Source: Paenibacillus hexagrammi
GTDB lineage: Bacteria > Bacillota > Bacilli > Paenibacillales > NBRC-103111
Assembly (NCBI RefSeq): GCF_021513275.1
Contig: NZ_CP090978.1
Location: forward strand, 6,319,001-6,383,000
Length of the DNA: 64,000 bases
Direction of reading: 5' to 3'
Below are positions 52,857-60,638 of the stretch, piece by piece (the first letter of the stretch is position 1; the number at the start of each line of letters is the position of its first letter). The notes beneath the pieces are model-generated. The model searched no databases and had not been told where the DNA came from. It saw only the letters and a program-made list of their open reading frames with translations. The position numbers and the translations under genes are program-made.

Positions 52857-53273
52857 ATGAAATTGAATAATTTTAAATATCAGGGAAGCGGGCTGAATCG
52901 TTTTTTTGGGCCGCTTGAAGCTAAGATCATGGAGATTCTCTGGGACGACTCGGAAGAAATGTCGATTAAAGAGGTTCACGGGAAGCTTGAAGGAGAAAAG
53001 TCGTTAAGCTTTAATACGGTGATGACAGTCATGAATCGTCTAGTGGAAAAAGGTGTGCTGCAGAAGCAGGCCAGAGCGCGTTCCTTTGCTTATAGTCCTG
53101 TCGTAAGCAGGGGCGTTTTTATGGAAGAGCAGTCGAAGGAGCTCACGCATGATTTGATTGAGGAATTCGGGTCTCTGGCCGTCACCCACATGATGGATGC
53201 GCTGGATAAGGTGGACCCTAAGCTCCTGGATCAGCTTGAACAGCATATCCATGATTTAAAGAAGGAGAGATGA
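52857..53273 (+). CDS. BlaI/MecI-type transcriptional repressor
   Basis: 138 residues with the winged helix of the BlaI family (GPLEAKIMEILWDDSEEMSIKEVHGKLEGEKSLSFNTVMTVMNRLVEKGVLQ) and a dimerisation C-terminus. AAGGGGTG eight bases before ATG 52857 decides the start against longer readings. Its gene overlaps its own operator, and two more identical-type sites precede the third gene. The family is inactivated when a paired M56 peptidase cuts it; that peptidase is the next gene, three bases after the stop. Confidence 0.93.
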   Translation: MKLNNFKYQGSGLNRFFGPLEAKIMEILWDDSEEMSIKEVHGKLEGEKSLSFNTVMTVMNRLVEKGVLQKQARARSFAYSPVVSRGVFMEEQSKELTHDLIEEFGSLAVTHMMDALDKVDPKLLDQLEQHIHDLKKER

Positions 53274-53276
53274 CGC

Positions 53277-54116
53277 ATGATCGGACTGCGTCCCAGATTC
53301 ATGTTGCTTGCCACGCTGCTGACATCCGGGTTTTTATGGTGCCAATTGATCAGCTATGAGATTGGTCACCTGTTGCGGCTGAAGCCGCTTTTTAACCTAT
53401 TCGATATGTGCTTCTTTCTATTTCGTACGCTCCACATTCCTGCGCTGGTTGCCGGAAATCTTGTACACGGCCTGGTGATGTATACGTTTGGAGCGGCGGC
53501 ATGGGTTGCCATCCGCCATGCTAGATCCTTCGCGCGCTCATCTAGGGAGCTTGAGCTCCGAACGGAAAATGCTGTCACAGAGAAGCTGCGGACGCAGTAT
53601 GGTCTTGCAGACGAAGAGCTTCTGGTCATCCGTCACCAAGCTCCTATAGCTCTAACTATGGGGCTGTGGAAGCCGCGGATCATCCTTTCAACCGCCCTCC
53701 TGGACATGCTGACCGAAGGAGAGCTTAGGGCTGTAGTCGAGCATGAGAAATATCATTTGCAGCAAAAAGATCCGCTTACTATCTTTGCTCTGATGATTTG
53801 CTCTGTTTCCTTGGGGTATATCCCTATTTTCAGATGGATCGCCGACAAATATAAAATTATGATGGAGCTGAGCGCCGATAAGCACGCGATTTCTGTTATG
53901 GAGCATACCGCTGAGTTGGGCAGCGCTCTTCTCAAGCTGTGGAAGCGGGGACAATCCCCTCATGTTTCTTTGTCTCATGCCTCCTTTGCCGAGACATCCA
54001 TGAACCTGAGAATCCAGCATATTTTGAATCCGCAGCTGCCGATTTCCTTTAAACTGCCGCTTGTACGGACGGTGATATCTGCTGTTGCTATGATTATTGT
54101 GGTGGGATTGATTTGA
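53277..54116 (+). CDS. M56-family membrane metallopeptidase
   Basis: 279 residues. N-terminal helices (LLATLLTSGFLWCQLIS, ALVAGNLVHGLVMYTFGAAAWVAI), then the zinc peptidase domain with HEKYH (VVEHEKYHLQQKDP) and the conserved ELSADKHAI segment with the third ligand. One more helix at the end (VISAVAMIIVVGLI). BlaR1 and MecR1 carry a C-terminal penicillin-binding sensor domain of about 250 residues; this protein ends where that domain would begin, so the inducing signal must be different or come through its membrane helices. It probably cleaves the repressor encoded just upstream. Confidence 0.9.
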   Translation: MIGLRPRFMLLATLLTSGFLWCQLISYEIGHLLRLKPLFNLFDMCFFLFRTLHIPALVAGNLVHGLVMYTFGAAAWVAIRHARSFARSSRELELRTENAVTEKLRTQYGLADEELLVIRHQAPIALTMGLWKPRIILSTALLDMLTEGELRAVVEHEKYHLQQKDPLTIFALMICSVSLGYIPIFRWIADKYKIMMELSADKHAISVMEHTAELGSALLKLWKRGQSPHVSLSHASFAETSMNLRIQHILNPQLPISFKLPLVRTVISAVAMIIVVGLI

Positions 54117-54228
54117 TCCATAGGTCTGTGCGTGTGCGGGGAGTAGGTGCTGCTTGGCAGAAATCGAAACCCGTGACGCATCGTGTAACCGAGATTCGCG
54201 TGTGCTAGGAGCGGTTGGGATGCAGAGC

Positions 54229-54257
54229 TTGACTTTCCAGAGAATTACAACTACAAT
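54229..54257 (+). promoter_or_regulatory. Promoter of the DUF2231 gene
   Basis: TTGACT (54229-54234), 17-base spacer, TACAAT (54252-54257). The -10 is inside operator 2. Confidence 0.8.
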
Positions 54258-54264
54258 CTGTAGT
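54250..54264. promoter_or_regulatory. BlaI-type operator 2
   Basis: ACTACAATCTGTAGT, a perfect 6-3-6 palindrome (ACTACA-N3-TGTAGT). Confidence 0.85.
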
Positions 54265-54308
54265 GTAAATGAATTTGAGGAATTAGTTATATTTTTTTGC
54301 GTTATAAA

Positions 54309-54323
54309 ACTACACAATGTAGT
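54309..54323. promoter_or_regulatory. BlaI-type operator 3
   Basis: ACTACACAATGTAGT, again 6-3-6, 45 bases after operator 2, just before the ribosome binding site of the DUF2231 gene. Confidence 0.85.
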
Positions 54324-54354
54324 GTAAAAATTCAAATTTGTGAGGAGAGAAACA

Positions 54355-54855
54355 ATGGACTATTTGCTCAGAAATTCGCACTTTATTTTTACTCATTTTC
54401 CGATTGCGCTCTTGATATTCAGCTTTGTCTTTGATCTTCTGGCGCTCATTCTCAAGAAAAAGGATTGGCATTCAGCGGGGATGCTCGCCTTGCTAGTCGG
54501 AACGTTGGGAGCCATCGCCTCGTTCATAACAGGTCCCGAGATGTCGCGGAATCCACTCCTGCCTACGCATGCCCTGTATGCACAGCTGACGATGATCGCG
54601 TCCATCTTGCTGTCGGTCATCCGGATTGGATTGCTGCTCTGGAAGAAGAAGCATATCGGCGGCCATCCCGTTTATTTAGTGGGGGCTTTAGTCGCGGTGC
54701 TGCTAGTGAGCTATACCGGGCACTTGGGAGGCAAAATGGTACATAGGCCGTTTACACCTGGCATGAACATGCAGGGAGGGCCGGGTCAAGGGCCAGGACA
54801 GGGACAAGGGCAAGGGCAAGGAACAGGCCAAGGTCAAGGGCAAGGGCAAGGATAA
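54355..54855 (+). CDS. DUF2231-type membrane protein with Gly-Gln repeat tail
   Basis: 166 residues from ATG 54355 (GAGGAGA seven bases upstream). Four hydrophobic helices: FTHFPIALLIFSFVFDLLALIL, MLALLVGTLGAIASFITG, LYAQLTMIASILLSVIRIGLLLW and VYLVGALVAVLLVSYTGHLGG. The HFPIAL and THALYAQLTM motifs are those of DUF2231 proteins, related to heme- or copper-handling membrane proteins. The C-terminus, about 30 residues, is almost pure Gly-Gln repeat, ending GQGQGQG. Control by BlaI/M56 through two operators makes it the main target of the system. The function is unknown. Confidence 0.88.
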   Translation: MDYLLRNSHFIFTHFPIALLIFSFVFDLLALILKKKDWHSAGMLALLVGTLGAIASFITGPEMSRNPLLPTHALYAQLTMIASILLSVIRIGLLLWKKKHIGGHPVYLVGALVAVLLVSYTGHLGGKMVHRPFTPGMNMQGGPGQGPGQGQGQGQGTGQGQGQGQG

Positions 54856-55110
54856 GGTCTAGGATAAGGGCAAGGACAGGTTCAAGGACAGGGTCAAGGC
54901 CAAGGGCAAGGACAGGGTCAAGGCCAAGGGCAAGGTTAAGCCCTAGCTCAAGGATAAGGCCTAGGATAAGGATAAAGGACAAGGAACAAGGAACAGCACA
55001 AGGGCAGGGGCAGTGTCAAGGTCAAGGATAAGGACAGGGACAAGGAATAGGCCAAGGACAAAGGACAAAGGACAAAGGACAAGCCCGGGTTCAAGCCCAA
55101 GGACATGCGG
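54769..55110 (+). repeat. Hexanucleotide GGNCAA repeat array
   Basis: About 340 bases of GGNCAA units (coding Gly-Gln in one frame) that begin inside the DUF2231 gene and continue past its TAA. Several units carry CAA-to-TAA or CAA-to-CTA changes; these create the stop and further stops downstream. Later units drift to AAGGAC. This looks like a tract that grew by slippage and then decayed. Confidence 0.85.
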
Positions 55111-55148
55111 CCGACCAGGGTGGAAAATCATAACCAAAGCATATACCA

Positions 55149-55195
55149 AGAGGCTTATCCAGGGATTCATCCCGGACGAGCCTCTTTTCTTTTTA
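55149..55195. terminator. Terminator between the repeat tract and the 59-residue ORF
   Basis: AGAGGCT pairs with AGCCTCT around an inner GGGAT/ATCCC stem, followed by TTTTCTTTTT. Confidence 0.75.
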
Positions 55196-55372
55196 ACGGC
55201 TAGGCTCCTCAAGCTCGAGCTCCTCAAGTGTGTAACGATGCTCCCACAAAAATTCCATATCATAGGCGGTTGAATCGCTTTCAACAAACCGCGCGATACC
55301 GAAGATGACTCCTCCCGAGATAACGGCAAACACCGTAATCCAGCCCATTAGCGAAAATACCTGTTCGACCAT
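55193..55372 (-). CDS. 59-residue single-pass membrane protein
   Basis: Starts MVEQVFSLMGWITVFAVISG, with a helix (GWITVFAVISGGVIFGIARF) followed by an acidic tail (EFLWEHRYTLEELELEEPSR). GGGAGGGG five bases before the ATG is a very strong site, and a terminator follows the stop, so this is a real gene although it is too short for most ORF screens. Family unknown. It is convergent with the DUF2231 gene. Confidence 0.75.
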   Translation of the reverse strand: MVEQVFSLMGWITVFAVISGGVIFGIARFVESDSTAYDMEFLWEHRYTLEELELEEPSR

Positions 55373-55504
55373 GCAATCCCCTCCCAGCCTTTATTGCCAA
55401 CATATGCATGGATAATGTGAAAGATGTATGACAATGTGAATGTTAGGTTGAGGGAAAACGTATTCAGGTAAGTTATGGGAGTTGACTATAACGAAATTCT
55501 CCGA

Positions 55505-55534
55505 TTGACACTTTGTACTGACCGGTGGTAAGAT
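55505..55534 (+). promoter_or_regulatory. Promoter of the ABC exporter operon
   Basis: TTGACA (55505-55510), 18-base spacer, TAAGAT (55529-55534), fifty bases before the leader peptide gene. Confidence 0.7.
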
Positions 55535-55583
55535 CACCTCTGTAAAGAAAAACAACCAACATTTGGAAAGGGAGGGTTTTAAG

Positions 55584-55697
55584 ATGGAATGGATGATTAT
55601 GGATGTTCGACACGGGCTCGATCCTCAAAGCATTTTCGGATGCCATACAATTTCATATCCGTTAACCCGCCCGCTTGCTGCTGCCTGCTCATCATAG
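55584..55697 (+). CDS. Leader peptide of the multidrug ABC exporter operon (BmrB-like in role)
   Basis: A 37-codon ORF, starting MEWMIMDVRHGLDPQS, with GGGAGGG seven bases before its ATG. It has no protein family. It ends 25 bases before a strong intrinsic terminator (55723-55760) that precedes the exporter gene. B. subtilis bmrCD has the same order: leader peptide, terminator, transporter genes, where a stalled ribosome on the leader relieves termination when ribosome-targeting drugs are present. The same mechanism here is inference from layout. Confidence 0.6.
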   Translation: MEWMIMDVRHGLDPQSIFGCHTISYPLTRPLAAACSS

Positions 55698-55722
55698 GCT
55701 GCATGTGTACATATAGCATAGG

Positions 55723-55760
55723 AGCGCGGGTTGCGAATCAGTTCGTAACGTGCGCTTTTT
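55723..55760 (+). terminator. Attenuator hairpin 1 of the exporter operon
   Basis: AGCGC...GTTGCGAA pairs with TTCGTAAC...GCGCT (13 pairs, TCAG loop), followed by T5. Confidence 0.85.
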
Positions 55761-55765
55761 CATTC

Positions 55766-55802
55766 TTAAGGGGCATATCGCTGCGTGCGGTGTGCCCTTT
55801 TG
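55766..55802 (+). terminator. Attenuator hairpin 2 of the exporter operon
   Basis: AAGGGGCA pairs with TGCCCTTT, followed by T; 30 bases before the exporter gene. Confidence 0.65.
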
Positions 55803-55832
55803 CTGTGTCAATCGAAGGGAGTGAAGATATAG

Positions 55833-57578
55833 ATGTTTACCGTATTGAAAAAATTGGATTGGTTCTTCCGGATGCATTGGAAGCGTTACACGCTTGCCGT
55901 GGGGCTGCTGATCATTGTCGGCATTATTGATGTGATCCCGCCTAAGTTAATCGGCTATGCCATCGACGGCATCCATTTGGGGACACTGACGGGTTCCGCA
56001 TTATTCCGGCTTTTAGCCTTTTGGGGCGTTCTCATTGTAATTGGCTACGGGATGACCTATGTGTGGCTGTACCAGCTTTTTGGCGGCGCTTTTGTGCTGG
56101 AGCGCATTCTGCGCAACCGGTTGATGCAGCATTTGCTCCGTATGACGCCTACATTCTATGAGCGCAACCGTACGGGCGATTTGATGGCCAGAGCGACCAA
56201 TGACCTTCAGGCTGTGTCTACGACAGCAGGTTTCGGCATTTTGACCTTTGTAGATTCTACGCTGTTTATGTTGACGATCCTTTGCATGATGGGATTCTTT
56301 ATTAGCTGGAAGCTGACTATTGCGGCTATTCTGCCGCTGCCTGTGATGGCGGTTGCCATAACGATTTACGGCGGACGGATTCATGAACGGTTCATGAAAG
56401 CTCAGGATGCTTTTGGCGAGATGAATGACCGTGTGCTGGAGACGATTGCCGGAGTGAGGGTCATCCGTGCCTTCGTACAGGAAACAGCGAGTCAAGACAA
56501 TTTTAAAGAAATGACGGATGATGTATATCGCAAAAATATCGCTGTCGCTCGCATTGACGCCCTTTTCGAACCGACGGTTAAGATTCTGGTCGGTATCAGC
56601 TATCTCATCGGGCTGTGCTACGGGGGATACATGGTTTTCCATAGTGAACTGACACTAGGTGAGCTCGTGTCGTTCAACACGTTCCTCGGTATGCTGATTT
56701 GGCCGATGTTCGCTATTGGAGAGCTGATGAACATTATGCAGAGGGGGAACGCTTCCCTCGATCGGGTCAATGAGACGCTGGGTTACAAGCCAGATGTGAA
56801 GGATGCTCCAGAGGCGTCAGCGATGCTGCTTCCGAATGAAATCTCTTTCCAACAAGTGACATTCCGTTATCCGTCCTCGTCCATCGATAACCTGGTGAAT
56901 ATCTCGCTGCGCCTGCAGCGCGGGCAGACACTGGGCATCGTCGGGCGTACAGGGAGCGGCAAGACGACTTTACTGAAGCAACTGCTCAGGGAATATCCGA
57001 TTGGCGCGGGTGTGCTGTCGATCTCCGGTACGCCGATTAAGCAGCTGAGGATGGATACGCTGCACGGATGGATGGGGTATGTACCGCAGGAACCGATTCT
57101 ATTCTCCAGAACTGTGCGAGAAAATATTCAATTTGGGCGCAGCGACGGTACTGATGAGGACTTGAACAAGGCGCTGGAGCTGGCAGCCTTCCGCAAGGAT
57201 GTGGAGTTCCTGCCTGAAGGGCTGGACACGATCGTTGGGGAAAAAGGCGTCGCTCTGTCCGGCGGACAGAAACAGCGCGTATCGATCGCTCGGGCGCTCT
57301 ACGTCGATCCGGAGATTCTGATGCTGGACGATGCCCTCTCAGCTGTGGATGCGAAGACGGAGACGGAAATTCTACGCGGCATCCGCAGCGAAAGAGCGGG
57401 CAAAACGACGCTGATTACGACTCACCGCCTGTCTGCTGTGCAGCATGCCGATTGGATCGTCGTCCTCGATGAAGGCTATATCGTGGAAGAGGGCACGCAC
57501 GAGCAATTGCTGGCACGCGGCGGCTGGTATAAAGAGCAGTATGACCGTCAGCAGCTGGAGGCTGAGATTGAAGCGTAA
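55833..57578 (+). CDS. bmrC: Heterodimeric multidrug ABC exporter subunit, BmrC/YheI-like
   Basis: 581 residues: six membrane helices (1-310) fused to an ATPase domain with Walker A GRTGSGKTT, signature LSGGQKQR and Walker B ILMLDDALSAVD. The residue after Walker B is Asp instead of Glu, the degenerate catalytic site known from B. subtilis BmrC (585 residues), while the second subunit keeps Glu. Both together form an asymmetric exporter with one active ATP site that expels hydrophobic drugs. GGGAGTG about nine bases before the ATG. Operon: promoter, leader peptide, two attenuator hairpins, this gene, a 280-base repeat-rich gap, bmrD. Confidence 0.92.
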   Translation: MFTVLKKLDWFFRMHWKRYTLAVGLLIIVGIIDVIPPKLIGYAIDGIHLGTLTGSALFRLLAFWGVLIVIGYGMTYVWLYQLFGGAFVLERILRNRLMQHLLRMTPTFYERNRTGDLMARATNDLQAVSTTAGFGILTFVDSTLFMLTILCMMGFFISWKLTIAAILPLPVMAVAITIYGGRIHERFMKAQDAFGEMNDRVLETIAGVRVIRAFVQETASQDNFKEMTDDVYRKNIAVARIDALFEPTVKILVGISYLIGLCYGGYMVFHSELTLGELVSFNTFLGMLIWPMFAIGELMNIMQRGNASLDRVNETLGYKPDVKDAPEASAMLLPNEISFQQVTFRYPSSSIDNLVNISLRLQRGQTLGIVGRTGSGKTTLLKQLLREYPIGAGVLSISGTPIKQLRMDTLHGWMGYVPQEPILFSRTVRENIQFGRSDGTDEDLNKALELAAFRKDVEFLPEGLDTIVGEKGVALSGGQKQRVSIARALYVDPEILMLDDALSAVDAKTETEILRGIRSERAGKTTLITTHRLSAVQHADWIVVLDEGYIVEEGTHEQLLARGGWYKEQYDRQQLEAEIEA

Positions 57579-57859
57579 ACGAACTTGAAGCTTCAATAAG
57601 CGCGTAACATGGGCCAGGGATAAATTGAGTAAAAGCTAAAGTGAAGGCTGAGAAGGCTGAGAAAGCTGAGGAAGCTGAAGTGGAAGCTCAAATTAATGCT
57701 GATGTGTAAATTGAGTAAGCTGGAACAATAGCCGAAGTGTAAGCGAAGTAAAAGCTCAAGTAAAAGCTCAAGTAAAAGCCCAAATAAAAACCCAAATAAA
57801 AACTGAGAAACACGTACCTGCAACGCCCTATCTATAAAGAAAAGAAGGTGAAAGCGCTC
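57579..57859 (+). repeat. Repeat-rich gap between the exporter genes
   Basis: Contains AAGCTGAG-type units (57640-57690) and then four to five units of AAGTAAAAGCTC/AAATAAAAACCC (57740-57810). Part reads as Lys-Ala-Glu in one frame, continuing the EAEIEA end of the preceding protein in style but not in frame. No terminator, no gene on either strand that I can support. Confidence 0.6.
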
Positions 57860-59908
57860 ATGAAACATACAGGCAAGCGACTATTTCAATATGCAGCGCT
57901 GTTCAAAAAGCCGCTGCTGCTTGCACTCCTGCTGTTAGCCGCAGCAGTGTCGGCCGAATTGGCCGGCCCATTTATCGCGAGGCAGATGATCGACCGCCAC
58001 ATTTTAGGCATCGAGCAGCCCTGGTATGAAACGGGATCCGCTACGCAAACTGACATGGCCGTTCCCTATGACGGAACATTCTTCAAGCGAAGCGACAACT
58101 ACGCCCCTGGCGAGGCCAAGGGGAAGGAGGTTCGCATTTTGCAGGCGGGATCAGCCTTTGTATTTATTGATCAACCGCTGCCATTTGACGGGAACCGCGA
58201 GCTGAAGGATGGCCGGTTGATAGTAACGAAGGGCGACCAGCGTGCGGAATATCCCGCCCAAAAGCTGAGCATGCAAGAGCTGTTCCTTTTTTATGAGCCG
58301 CAGTGGCGGCATCTGATCAACCTCGCGCTGCTTTATCTGGGACTGATCGTACTCGGCGCCATTTTTACGTATGGACAGCGATACTTGCTTCAATCCGCAG
58401 CGAACCGCATTATTCAGCGCATGAGAACGGACGTATTCGCGCAGATTCAGCGCCTGCCGATTCAATATTTTGACAATCAGCCCGCGGGCAAAATTGTCTC
58501 CCGAATCACCAACGATACCGAGGCTGTACGTGATCTCTACGTGCAGGTGCTTGCGAACTTCTTTACAGGAACGATCTACATTGTCGGCATTATCGCCGCT
58601 TTATTCGTGCTGGATTACCGGCTGGCGCTGCTTTCCTTGCCCGTGATTCCGATGCTGTACGTCTGGATTCGGGTATACCGCAAGTTTGCCACTCGCTATA
58701 ACCATGAAATCCGCGAACGCCTCAGCAGCATTAACGGCATGATCAACGAGGCGATCCAAGGCATGCCCATTATCCAAGTATTCCGCAGACAGCAGGAGAC
58801 GCAGCGCGAGTTCGAGCAGTTGAATGATGAATACACCGACTACCAAAACAAGATGCTCAGCCTGAACTCTTTTACCTCTCATAACTTGATGAATGTGATT
58901 CGGAATGTGTTCTTTTTTGCGCTGATTTGGATGGTAGGCGGCGGAGGTATGAACACCTTCATCACCGTTGGGGTGCTGTACGCTTTCGTCGATTATTTGA
59001 ATCGGATGTTCCATCCTATGGTCGGAATTGTAAACCAACTGCCCAACTTGGAAAAAGCCATCGTTTCCGCGGATCGTGTTTTCGAGCTATTGGATGAAAA
59101 AGGGCTAGACGTCGCGGAGGGCAGAGCCGACCGATACTTAGGCAACGTCAAGTTCGAGCACGTGTCTTTCGCTTATAAAGAGGGCGAGGACGTCCTCAAG
59201 GACATATCCTTCGAGGCGAAGCAGGGGCAGACCGTAGCACTTGTGGGGCATACAGGCTCGGGCAAAAGCTCCATCCTGAACCTCTTGTTCCGCTTCTATG
59301 ATGTGAGAGAGGGCCGCATCACGGTAGACGGCCGCGATGTGCGCGAGATGCCCAAACAGCTGCTGCGCCAGCATATGGGCATCGTGCTCCAGGACCCGTT
59401 CCTGTTCACCGGCACGATTGCGTCCAACGTCAGCTTGGACGATCCGGCTATCAGCCGGGAACGGGTCGAGCAGGCGCTGCGCGATGTCGGCGCAGCGGAG
59501 ATGTTCGGGGCGTTGCCCCGCGGCATCGATGAGCCCGTCATCGAGAAGGGCAGCACGCTGTCCGCCGGACAGCGGCAGCTGATCAGCTTCGCCCGGGCGC
59601 TGGCCTTCGACCCGGCGATCCTGATTCTCGATGAGGCGACGGCCAGCATCGATACGGAGACCGAGGCGGTCATTCAGGCCGCTCTCGATGTACTGAAGAA
59701 GGGGCGTACCACCTTCATCATTGCCCACCGTTTGTCGACGATCAAGAACGCCGACCTCATTCTGGTGCTCGACCGCGGCCGCATTGTCGAGCAGGGCAGC
59801 CACGACGCGCTGATGCAGCAGCGCGGCCGTTATTATCAGATGTACCAGCTGCAGCAGGGACATCCGGGCATTGCCGCCGCCGCTGAAGAGGCGGAACGCA
59901 GCGTATAA
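57860..59908 (+). CDS. bmrD: Heterodimeric multidrug ABC exporter subunit, BmrD/YheH-like
   Basis: 682 residues from ATG 57860, with AAGGTG nine bases upstream (the GTG at 57848 is inside that site). Membrane domain with an extra extracellular region of about 100 residues between helices 1 and 2 (residues 45-140), a hallmark of BmrD (673 residues). ATPase domain: Walker A GHTGSGKSS, signature LSAGQRQ, Walker B ILILDEATASID with the catalytic Glu, H-loop IAHRLSTI. It complements the degenerate site of the first subunit. Same operon, no promoter seen in the gap. Confidence 0.93.
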   Translation: MKHTGKRLFQYAALFKKPLLLALLLLAAAVSAELAGPFIARQMIDRHILGIEQPWYETGSATQTDMAVPYDGTFFKRSDNYAPGEAKGKEVRILQAGSAFVFIDQPLPFDGNRELKDGRLIVTKGDQRAEYPAQKLSMQELFLFYEPQWRHLINLALLYLGLIVLGAIFTYGQRYLLQSAANRIIQRMRTDVFAQIQRLPIQYFDNQPAGKIVSRITNDTEAVRDLYVQVLANFFTGTIYIVGIIAALFVLDYRLALLSLPVIPMLYVWIRVYRKFATRYNHEIRERLSSINGMINEAIQGMPIIQVFRRQQETQREFEQLNDEYTDYQNKMLSLNSFTSHNLMNVIRNVFFFALIWMVGGGGMNTFITVGVLYAFVDYLNRMFHPMVGIVNQLPNLEKAIVSADRVFELLDEKGLDVAEGRADRYLGNVKFEHVSFAYKEGEDVLKDISFEAKQGQTVALVGHTGSGKSSILNLLFRFYDVREGRITVDGRDVREMPKQLLRQHMGIVLQDPFLFTGTIASNVSLDDPAISRERVEQALRDVGAAEMFGALPRGIDEPVIEKGSTLSAGQRQLISFARALAFDPAILILDEATASIDTETEAVIQAALDVLKKGRTTFIIAHRLSTIKNADLILVLDRGRIVEQGSHDALMQQRGRYYQMYQLQQGHPGIAAAAEEAERSV

Positions 59909-60009
59909 CGAGCCCTTACCCCGTAAGCTCGTATACGTGCTAACGAAAGCGCAGCTTGAGTATGATAGAATGGAAGGGTCATCCATTTCACAACGAACGG
60001 AGAGGTTGC

Positions 60010-60321
60010 ATGCGTCCCGATACCATTCGAGTATTAAACCTGATTCAGCTGATTTCAGAGATGTGCATTGCTGTTGGTTACTTGGTAGGGCTTATTCCAT
60101 TTATGTATATGGTGTCCTGTAATTGGGTACTTCCGTTAGTATTCGTCAGCGCGATTATCGCCTGGCTGGTACGAAACGGAACAACGAATATGGCTGTCAT
60201 CAATATTGTTTTGTCGTTTCTGAGTTTTATCCCTGTGGTCGGCTACGTGTTCCGCGTAGGAGGCATCCTGGTTTCGTGGATGAATATCCGCCGTATTACG
60301 GGCGGGCAGGGACGTTATTAG
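60010..60321 (+). CDS. Small membrane protein
   Basis: 103 residues from ATG 60010 (GGAGAGG four to five bases upstream). Three hydrophobic helices: LIQLISEMCIAVGYLVGLIPFMYMV, WVLPLVFVSAIIAWLV and MAVINIVLSFLSFIPVVGYVFRVGGILVSW, ending NIRRITGGQGRY. No family recognised. It follows bmrD by 100 bases and is closed by a terminator, so it may be cotranscribed with the exporter, but it has no recognisable role in it. Confidence 0.8.
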   Translation: MRPDTIRVLNLIQLISEMCIAVGYLVGLIPFMYMVSCNWVLPLVFVSAIIAWLVRNGTTNMAVINIVLSFLSFIPVVGYVFRVGGILVSWMNIRRITGGQGRY

Positions 60322-60379
60322 GTTGTGGAGATTTAAAAGACGTGAGTGCTGGACCGTCTGCCGGACTTTTACAGCACAC

Positions 60380-60421
60380 AAACAGAGCCCAGTTGCCGGA
60401 ATCGGCACTGGGCTCTGTTTT
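60380..60421 (+). terminator. Terminator after the small membrane protein
   Basis: AACAGAGCCCAGT pairs with ACTGGGCTCTGTT, followed by T. Confidence 0.9.
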
Positions 60422-60638
60422 GCAGAGATAGCAGTCTCCCTTACGAGGCTAGCAGTTTTTCTCTGGGCTACTCCAAAAACTATGAAATAGGGCAGCGCTC
60501 ACAAATTTGCATTCACCTGGGATACGTTGATGTTTACGGGCGTCTGTCTTTTCCGAACATAGGTCACTGCTGTATAGTTACCTTCCCCTAGCATTACCCT
60601 TTTCCCAACCAATGATTTTCCTGCTCCCGTCTGTGAGG

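Noticed and set aside
54752..55329. Leucine-rich minus-strand open frames over the GGNCAA array
   Set aside because: Same cause: the complement of the repeat codes Leu-Pro/Leu-Ala without stops. Only the separate 59-residue gene at 55193-55372 has a ribosome binding site.
57593..57868. Leucine/Phe-rich minus-strand open frame between the exporter genes
   Set aside because: A product of the AAGTAAAAGCTC repeats read backwards; low complexity, no binding site.
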